A stretch of 64,000 nt of DNA, from the NCBI RefSeq assembly GCF_900625095.1, contig NZ_LR130760.1:2734528-2798527 (forward strand), written 5' to 3'. Both the position numbers and the translations under genes were made by a program. Source of the DNA: Acinetobacter ihumii. GTDB lineage: Bacteria; Pseudomonadota; Gammaproteobacteria; Pseudomonadales; Moraxellaceae. A model generated the notes under the pieces. It worked only from the letters and a program-made list of their open reading frames with translations. It had not been told where the DNA came from and did no database searches. This document shows positions 58,161 through 64,000 of the stretch, one piece after another. The first letter of the stretch is position 1; the number at the start of each line of letters is the position of its first letter.

Positions 58161-59750
58161 ATGTTTAATGATCAGTTAGCGCAAGAAGTCAGTGCGCGTA
58201 GAACCTTTGCCATTATTTCCCATCCCGATGCGGGTAAAACCACCATGACAGAAAAATTGCTGTTATGGGGTAAGGCCATTCAGGTTGCAGGGATGGTCAA
58301 AAGTCGTAAATCTGACCGTGCAGCAACCTCTGACTGGATGGAAATGGAAAAAGAACGTGGTATTTCCATTACCACGTCCGTGATGCAGTTTCCTTATAAA
58401 AAACATACGATTAATTTGCTCGATACGCCGGGTCATGAAGACTTTTCTGAAGATACCTATCGTACTTTAACCGCAGTTGATTCGGCACTCATGGTGATTG
58501 ATGGCGCGAAAGGCGTCGAGGAACGAACCATTAAATTGATGGAAGTGTGTCGTATGCGCGATACACCAATCATCTCTTTTGTGAATAAAATGGACCGTGA
58601 AATTCGAGAGCCTTTAGAGCTTTTGGATGAAATTGAAAGCGTTTTAAATATTCGTTGTGTACCAATTACCTGGCCTTTAGGCATGGGGCGTGACTTTGCG
58701 GGTGTTTATAACATTCTTGAAGACAAACTGTATGTTTACAAGGCAGGTTTTGGCTCAACTATTACTGATATTGAAGTGCGTGACGGTTATGATCATGCCG
58801 ATATCCGTGAAAAAGTCGGTGAACTGGCATGGTCTTCGTTTGAAGAATCGTTAGAACTGGTGCAAATGGCCAATGAGCCTTTAGATCGTGATTTATTCCT
58901 TCAAGGCAAACAAACCCCTGTGCTTTTTGGTACAGCGCTAGGTAACTTCGCAGTCGATCATGTCCTCGATGCCTTTATTCAGTGGGCACCAGAGCCGAAG
59001 GCGCATCCAACGCAGGAACGCAGTGTCGAAGCGACTGAAGAAGGCTTTAGTGGTTTTGTATTTAAAATTCAGGCCAATATGGACCCGAAACATCGTGACC
59101 GAATTGCCTTTATGCGTATTTGCTCGGGTAAGTACGAAAAAGGCTTGAAGATGAATCACGTGCGTATTGGTAAAGAAGTGCGTATTTCTGATGCACTGAC
59201 CTTTCTTGCAGGTGAGCGCGAGCATCTGGAAGAAGCATGGCCGGGCGATATTATTGGTCTACATAACCACGGTACTATTCAGATTGGCGATACGTTTACT
59301 AGCGGTGAAAAACTACATTTTACCGGGATTCCGCACTTTGCACCTGAAATGTTCCGTCGCGTACGTTTACGTGATCCACTGAAATCCAAACAGCTACAAA
59401 AAGGCTTAAAGGAGTTGTCAGAAGAAGGCGCAACCCAAGTCTTTATGCCACAAAATAGCAATGATTTAATTGTCGGTGCGGTCGGGGTGCTCCAGTTTGA
59501 TGTGGTGGCATATCGTTTAAAAGAAGAATATAAAGTCGATTGTATCTATGAGCCTGTTAACATTAACACCGTGCGCTGGATTTACTGTGATGATGATAAA
59601 AAACTCAATGATTTTAAGAAAAAAGCACATGATCAATTGTCACTCGATGGTGGTGGCCATTTGACTTATCTCGCGCCGAGTCGTGTCAATCTGCAAATTA
59701 TGCAGGAACGTTGGCCTGATATTGAGTTTCGTAATACACGCGAACACTAA
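58161..59750 (+). CDS. prfC: Peptide chain release factor 3
   Basis: A 529-aa translational GTPase that recycles RF1/RF2 from the ribosome. G1 is HPDAGKTT near residue 21, the switch region carries [11 protein letters not shown]3 is DTPGHEDF near 89 and G4 is NKMD near 142. The length and C-terminal domain ([13 protein letters not shown]) are typical. Confidence 0.96.
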   Translation: MFNDQLAQEVSARRTFAIISHPDAGKTTMTEKLLLWGKAIQVAGMVKSRKSDRAATSDWMEMEKERGISITTSVMQFPYKKHTINLLDTPGHEDFSEDTYRTLTAVDSALMVIDGAKGVEERTIKLMEVCRMRDTPIISFVNKMDREIREPLELLDEIESVLNIRCVPITWPLGMGRDFAGVYNILEDKLYVYKAGFGSTITDIEVRDGYDHADIREKVGELAWSSFEESLELVQMANEPLDRDLFLQGKQTPVLFGTALGNFAVDHVLDAFIQWAPEPKAHPTQERSVEATEEGFSGFVFKIQANMDPKHRDRIAFMRICSGKYEKGLKMNHVRIGKEVRISDALTFLAGEREHLEEAWPGDIIGLHNHGTIQIGDTFTSGEKLHFTGIPHFAPEMFRRVRLRDPLKSKQLQKGLKELSEEGATQVFMPQNSNDLIVGAVGVLQFDVVAYRLKEEYKVDCIYEPVNINTVRWIYCDDDKKLNDFKKKAHDQLSLDGGGHLTYLAPSRVNLQIMQERWPDIEFRNTREH

Positions 59751-59757
59751 ATCGCGT

Positions 59758-59787
59758 AAAACAGCTTCTTTCGGGAAGCTGTTTTTT
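59758..59787 (+). terminator. Rho-independent terminator of prfC
   Basis: AAACAGCTTC pairs with GAAGCTGTTT around a short TTTCGG loop and ends in a T-run, immediately after the prfC stop. Confidence 0.9.
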
Positions 59788-59823
59788 ATTTTAAAGTAGA
59801 CGCTTTGATCAAGGTGGGAAAGC

Positions 59824-60645
59824 ATGATGCGGATGACGAAACAGCTCTTGATGGTGGGTTTAATCGGGACGTTGTCTATGCTCGGTGCTTGCACAAAACA
59901 TAAAAATGATCAGACAGCAGAGCAGGAAAAAACAGCTATTTCTCAGGAAAAAGCAGAAGTTTTGCCTTATCTGGATATTCAGGAAGGTCAAGCCAAATAT
60001 GCATTGCCATTTTGTGAAAAGAAAAACTGTATTGATATTGATATACAAAGTATTCAAACCAAAGATGCTTGGTTAAACACTTGGATTGAGCAAAAACTGG
60101 CTTATGTGGTACAGGCTCAAATCGGTCAAAATCAGAAAATCAATCTACAAAAAGCTGTTAATGCCTATATTGCCAAGTCAGATACATGGCAGGATCAATA
60201 TTCGCGTAATCAAGCCTATGAATTACATATGACCACACGCGTTGCCTCACAGCGTAATGAATATGTCTTATTACAGGTGGGACTCAACTCTAAACAAGAA
60301 GAAGTCACAGTTAAAGATCGGTATTATTTCTTTGTGGCGAATCGTAAATTACAAAAAGAAGTCAATATCCTGGATATTTTGCAGAAAAACCAGCAAGAGA
60401 AGATGAATCAGATTGTTCAAGATCATTATCAGCAATGGTTAAAGCAACAATCTGCCGAAGTGCAAGCCGAAGCACCACAAAAACTCTATTGGGGGCAAGC
60501 CGACTGGTTTTTTGATAGCGAAGGCATTGGACTGCATTACCGTGCCAATCAAATTAGCAAGCAAGCGGGTCAATTCGATATTTACTTATCGACTGTCCAA
60601 ACCAAAGCGTTGTTACAGCCTGAGATTTATCACAAAATGTTTTAA
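59824..60645 (+). CDS. Lipoprotein with RsiV/DUF3298-like C-terminus
   Basis: A 273-aa lipoprotein: signal peptide with the LGAC lipobox (Cys23). The mature part is polar and Gln/Lys rich, and its C-terminal half (about 160-265; YYFFVANRKLQKEVNILDIL and then FFDSEGIGLHYRA) resembles the DUF3298/RsiV fold. It shares layout with the next gene, including an N-terminal paired-Cys segment (FCEKKNCIDIDIQ) comparable to DCSGNNCPEFVVE. Function unknown; related domains bind lysozyme in Bacillus RsiV, but that is not implied here. Confidence 0.7.
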   Translation: MMRMTKQLLMVGLIGTLSMLGACTKHKNDQTAEQEKTAISQEKAEVLPYLDIQEGQAKYALPFCEKKNCIDIDIQSIQTKDAWLNTWIEQKLAYVVQAQIGQNQKINLQKAVNAYIAKSDTWQDQYSRNQAYELHMTTRVASQRNEYVLLQVGLNSKQEEVTVKDRYYFFVANRKLQKEVNILDILQKNQQEKMNQIVQDHYQQWLKQQSAEVQAEAPQKLYWGQADWFFDSEGIGLHYRANQISKQAGQFDIYLSTVQTKALLQPEIYHKMF

Positions 60646-60732
60646 TCTGTATTGAAATTTACACAAAACTGGTCAAGCATGCTCAAGTTACATTAGCATA
60701 AATTGAAAATTATTTTTTGTTAGGCAATTAAA

Positions 60733-61758
60733 ATGTTGCAATCTAAAAATCCACAATTTACAAAACCTATGTTTTCATCTGCACATAAAAAACGATCTGC
60801 TACAAAGTTGGCTCTAAGCATCGCCGTCTGTACGGTGTTACTGAGTGGCTGTCAGCCCAAATCTAAACCTGAAGATGCTGAGGCAAGACAGAATGCGGCT
60901 TCTGAAGTACAAGCGCAGGTATTGGCACTAGAGGGTTCTGCTGTGCGTGTCAATGTGAATATGCCCGATTGTTCTGGCAATAATTGTCCAGAGTTTGTGG
61001 TGGAGCGTCTGCAAAGTAATTTTCCATGGATTGATCAAAGAATTGATCAGGAAATTTTAAAAAACTTGAAACAAATTCTGGATATTTCAAAGATTAACCA
61101 AAGTGAGCAAGCGGCTTCAACGCCTGCAATTAATCCATCAAAATCGGATAATACTGCGGCGAGTTCTGAGCCTGTGTCCGATCAGCAAAAAATGCAGCAG
61201 CAGATTGAACCCTATGCTCAATCTTTTGTGGAGCTGGATAAAGAACTCAAGGCACTCAGTGCCAATCATCAAATCAATATCATGATTAAACCGTCGATTT
61301 TAAAATCCCAAGAACCGATTGCGACGGTGGTGTTAAATACCAGCAGCTATTTGGGCGGTGCGCATGGCTCTTCGGCACAGCAATATTACAATTTTGATTT
61401 GAAACAACAAAAGCAGATACAGCTCGATCATTTGCTGTTGCCAAATCAGAAAAAATCACTCGAAAGTAAAGCGCATGAGGCATTTAAAGCATGGGTGATG
61501 GACGCTAAACTCGCCGATAATGTCGATGATTATGAGCAAGCATGGAAATTTAAGCTTTCAGATAATTTTCTATTAGGTGAACAAGGTTTAATTTTGCAAT
61601 ACGGTGAGTATGAAATTGGACCTTATTCAGCAGGTTTACCGCGGTTGGTCATTCCATATGCTCAACTGTCTGGGATTTTAAAAGCTGAATATTTACCTGA
61701 TACTCAGGCAGCATCAGAGCCTGTTGTGAATACACCGAAGCAAAAGCCACAGAGTTAA
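60733..61758 (+). CDS. DUF3298/RsiV-family lipoprotein
   Basis: A 341-aa lipoprotein. After a 20-residue polar lead comes a signal peptide with the LLSGC lipobox (Cys near residue 36). A Ser/Ala/Gln-rich linker lies near 120-165. The C-terminal DUF3298 domain (about 195-325) contains the hallmark SSYLGGAHGSS and LDHLLLPNQKKSLE, followed by the GPYSAGLP loop. Start choice is open: M13 (MFSSAHKK) is also possible. It is a paralogue-like neighbour of the previous gene. Confidence 0.78.
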   Translation: MLQSKNPQFTKPMFSSAHKKRSATKLALSIAVCTVLLSGCQPKSKPEDAEARQNAASEVQAQVLALEGSAVRVNVNMPDCSGNNCPEFVVERLQSNFPWIDQRIDQEILKNLKQILDISKINQSEQAASTPAINPSKSDNTAASSEPVSDQQKMQQQIEPYAQSFVELDKELKALSANHQINIMIKPSILKSQEPIATVVLNTSSYLGGAHGSSAQQYYNFDLKQQKQIQLDHLLLPNQKKSLESKAHEAFKAWVMDAKLADNVDDYEQAWKFKLSDNFLLGEQGLILQYGEYEIGPYSAGLPRLVIPYAQLSGILKAEYLPDTQAASEPVVNTPKQKPQS

Positions 61759-61761
61759 TGG

Positions 61762-62583
61762 ATGTATTTTCCACTGTTTGATACGCATACGCATTTTGAT
61801 GTGCCAGATTTTGACCCTGATCGAAAGGAACTAGCACAGCAAGCGAAAGCTGCCGGCGTGGAGCGGCTGATTTTAATTGGTTTTACCGAGTCGCGATTTT
61901 CAGATTTAATTGCTACCCAGCATGAACTCAATTTATTGAATAATGCTCCCCTTAGCTATTTAGCACCGGGGTTGCATCCAGTTTATATTGAGCAACATAA
62001 GCCAGAACATCTGCAACGATTGGAGCAAATTTTAAAACAGGAGTCCTGTATCGCGGTTGGGGAAATCGGACTCGATACTTTTTTGCCACAGTACAAACAG
62101 CCAGAACTTTATCAAAAACAAAAGCACTATTTTATTGAGCAACTGACGTTAGCAAAGGTTTATCACAAACCTGTGTTATTGCATATTCGCAAAGCCCATG
62201 CCGATGTGTTACAGATTTTAAAACAGCAACGCTTTCAACTGGGAGGGATTGCTCATGCCTTCAGTGGTGGGATTGAAGAGGCCAAAGCCTTTGTTCAACT
62301 TGGATTTAAATTAGGCATTACTGGACAGATTACTAATCCGAATGCCAAAAAATTGCATCGTGTGGTTGCAGAAGTTGGTGTTGAGCATTTGGTTCTGGAA
62401 ACCGATTGTCCTGATATGACACCGTTGTGTTGTCAACAATCGAACGGGCAGCGAACCCGAAATACCCCAGTGAATTTACCTTATGTGTTACAAGGTCTAG
62501 CCACAAGTTTAGGAGACGATGAAGCATCTGTCGCCGCAAAAGTATGGGAAAATTCACTGAATGCACTCAGACTGACTCACTAA
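61762..62583 (+). CDS. TatD-family hydrolase (metal-dependent DNase)
   Basis: A 273-aa TIM-barrel metal-dependent nuclease. Metal ligands are visible in FDTHTHFDV (residues 6-14), VGEIGLD near 96, LLHIRKAHAD near 137, AHAFSG near 161 and ETDCPD near 214. It belongs to the YjjV/TatD branch with 3'-5' DNase or other phosphoesterase activity. It starts three bases after the DUF3298 gene stop and is probably cotranscribed. Confidence 0.9.
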   Translation: MYFPLFDTHTHFDVPDFDPDRKELAQQAKAAGVERLILIGFTESRFSDLIATQHELNLLNNAPLSYLAPGLHPVYIEQHKPEHLQRLEQILKQESCIAVGEIGLDTFLPQYKQPELYQKQKHYFIEQLTLAKVYHKPVLLHIRKAHADVLQILKQQRFQLGGIAHAFSGGIEEAKAFVQLGFKLGITGQITNPNAKKLHRVVAEVGVEHLVLETDCPDMTPLCCQQSNGQRTRNTPVNLPYVLQGLATSLGDDEASVAAKVWENSLNALRLTH

Positions 62584-62701
62584 AAAAACAACCACATTCA
62601 AAAGTATAACCAAAACAAAACACTCTGCCTTTAAAACTGGCATAAAGTAAAACAAGCCAATGAAACTTTAAAAGAACATAGCCAAACCGGAGGATAGCCG
62701 C

Positions 62702-64000
62702 ATGGCCAGCTATAGCAAAATCAATAGTTTTAATGCTTTAAAAACACTTAATGTCGGTTCAGCTCAATATCAGATCTTTAGTTTGCAGCAAGCAAGTCCA
62801 AAACTCGGTGATCTTCACAAGCTTCCCAAATCTCTCAAAGTATTATTAGAAAATTTGCTACGTTTTGAAGATGATAAAACCGTTAGTGCCTCGCATATTC
62901 AGGCGTTGGTTGAATGGCAAAAAACCAAAACATCCGATCAGGAAATTCAATATCGTCCTGCACGAGTATTGATGCAGGATTTTACAGGTGTACCTGCGGT
63001 GGTGGATTTGGCGGCGATGCGCGCAGCCATGGCACAGGCAGGCGGAGATCCTGAAAAAATTAATCCATTATCTCCAGTCGATCTGGTAATTGACCATTCA
63101 GTGATGGTCGACCATTTTGCCAATGAACATGCTTTTGAAGAAAATGTCGAAATTGAAATGCAGCGCAATGGTGAACGCTACCAATTCTTGCGTTGGGGGC
63201 AGTCTGCATTTGACAATTTTAGTGTAGTGCCACCCGGAACAGGGATTTGCCATCAGGTCAATCTGGAATATTTGGCTCAGGCCGTTTGGACGGGTGAAGA
63301 TCATGGTCAGACCTTTGCTTTTCCCGATACCTTGGTTGGAACCGATTCACATACCACGATGATCAATGGTTTAGGGGTTTTGGGTTGGGGTGTCGGTGGA
63401 ATTGAAGCCGAAGCCGCGATGTTGGGGCAGCCCATTTCCATGCTGATTCCTGAAGTGATCGGATTTAAGTTAACAGGAAAATTACCAGAAGGCATTACTG
63501 CAACAGATTTAGTGCTGACCATTACGCAAATGCTGCGTCAAAAAGGCGTAGTGGGCAAGTTTGTCGAGTTTTATGGTGATGGGCTGGCAGATTTACCATT
63601 GGCAGATCGGGCGACGATTGCCAATATGGCTCCTGAATATGGCGCAACCTGTGGTTTCTTTCCAATTGATGATATCACGCTGGATTATATGCGTTTAACG
63701 GGACGTAAAGATGATCGTATTGCATTGGTCGAAGCTTATAGCAAAGAACAGGGATTATGGCGTAATGCAGGCGATGAGCCTGTTTTTACCGACACATTAA
63801 CATTGGATATGGCAAGTGTTGAAGCCAGTTTGGCAGGACCAAAACGCCCACAGGATCGTGTGGTCTTGGCCAAAGTTCCAGCAACGTTCCAGTCTGTTAT
63901 GGATTTAAGTTTACAGCCAGCCAAGCCTGAAAAAGAACGTCTTGAAAATGAAGGTGGAGGCGGTACAGCGGTTGATGCACAGCAAGCGAATTTTGAGCAT
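62702..64000 (+). CDS. acnA: Aconitate hydratase A, 5' part (gene continues past the right edge)
   Basis: The first 433 codons of a TCA-cycle aconitase (citrate to isocitrate). The frame is open from the ATG at 62702, preceded by GGAGG, to the last base of the window. Family segments are clear: [20 protein letters not shown] near residue 88, the DHSVMVD motif near 128, [30 protein letters not shown] near 216 and ATCGFFPID near 317. The [4Fe-4S] Cys ligands of AcnA lie beyond about residue 433 and so fall outside the window. Confidence 0.94.
   Translation, partial: MASYSKINSFNALKTLNVGSAQYQIFSLQQASPKLGDLHKLPKSLKVLLENLLRFEDDKTVSASHIQALVEWQKTKTSDQEIQYRPARVLMQDFTGVPAVVDLAAMRAAMAQAGGDPEKINPLSPVDLVIDHSVMVDHFANEHAFEENVEIEMQRNGERYQFLRWGQSAFDNFSVVPPGTGICHQVNLEYLAQAVWTGEDHGQTFAFPDTLVGTDSHTTMINGLGVLGWGVGGIEAEAAMLGQPISMLIPEVIGFKLTGKLPEGITATDLVLTITQMLRQKGVVGKFVEFYGDGLADLPLADRATIANMAPEYGATCGFFPIDDITLDYMRLTGRKDDRIALVEAYSKEQGLWRNAGDEPVFTDTLTLDMASVEASLAGPKRPQDRVVLAKVPATFQSVMDLSLQPAKPEKERLENEGGGGTAVDAQQANFEH

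Overview
The window looks like chromosomal DNA from an Acinetobacter-type gammaproteobacterium (Moraxellaceae). This rests on low-GC coding sequence, gene content and order (secB-grxC-rhodanese, leuS-lptE-holA, ilvI-ilvH-ilvC, a MacAB set with its own outer-membrane lipoprotein) and an Acinetobacter-like VgrG. Species cannot be fixed by eye. Most of the window is conserved housekeeping DNA; two accessory pieces stand out: a giant Ig-repeat lipoprotein gene and a vgrG-led type VI secretion (T6SS) cargo island.

Layout. 1-4300: a helical hypothetical protein, a 2OG-Fe(II) oxygenase, rlmJ, pssA and an unknown gene. 4361-4675: a solitary 5S rRNA gene with its own promoter and terminator, with no 16S or 23S beside it. 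4766-10679: a stand-alone dihydrolipoamide-dehydrogenase-like enzyme, and a 1443-aa lipoprotein of about eleven Ig-like repeats with a G9 tract just after its lipobox. 10714-20430: small metabolic and maintenance genes (a 36-aa lipoprotein, sulfurtransferase-like protein, hydrolase, trxC, yciA, msrC, yajQ, mnmC, yciI, yciB, rnm, a LysR regulator). 20534-30332: aldo/keto reductase, bestrophin, radC, coaBC, secB, grxC, rsgA, orn, a BI-1 protein and fabI.

30513-40814 is the T6SS cargo island. It holds vgrG with a C-terminal adaptor-like domain, a LysM/glycine-zipper effector candidate with a membrane immunity candidate, and two Sel1-repeat lipoproteins (one broken by a stop codon). These are followed by the 3' remnant of a second effector and three tandem copies of an immunity-like membrane protein, of which only the middle copy has an uninterrupted frame. 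No T6SS structural genes are present, so the apparatus must be encoded elsewhere. The island has the look of effector/immunity turnover: duplication, decay, orphan immunity genes and simple-sequence tracts at the break points.

40847-64000: the MacAB efflux set, holA, lptE, leuS, a DUF4124 protein, a 266-bp MITE-like element with 18-bp inverted ends and a TA target duplication, the ilvI-ilvH-ilvC cluster, a MHYT-GGDEF-EAL c-di-GMP protein, a thioesterase, prfC, two related lipoproteins, a TatD-type nuclease and the first 433 codons of acnA, which runs off the right edge. No tRNA gene, CRISPR array or prophage was recognised.
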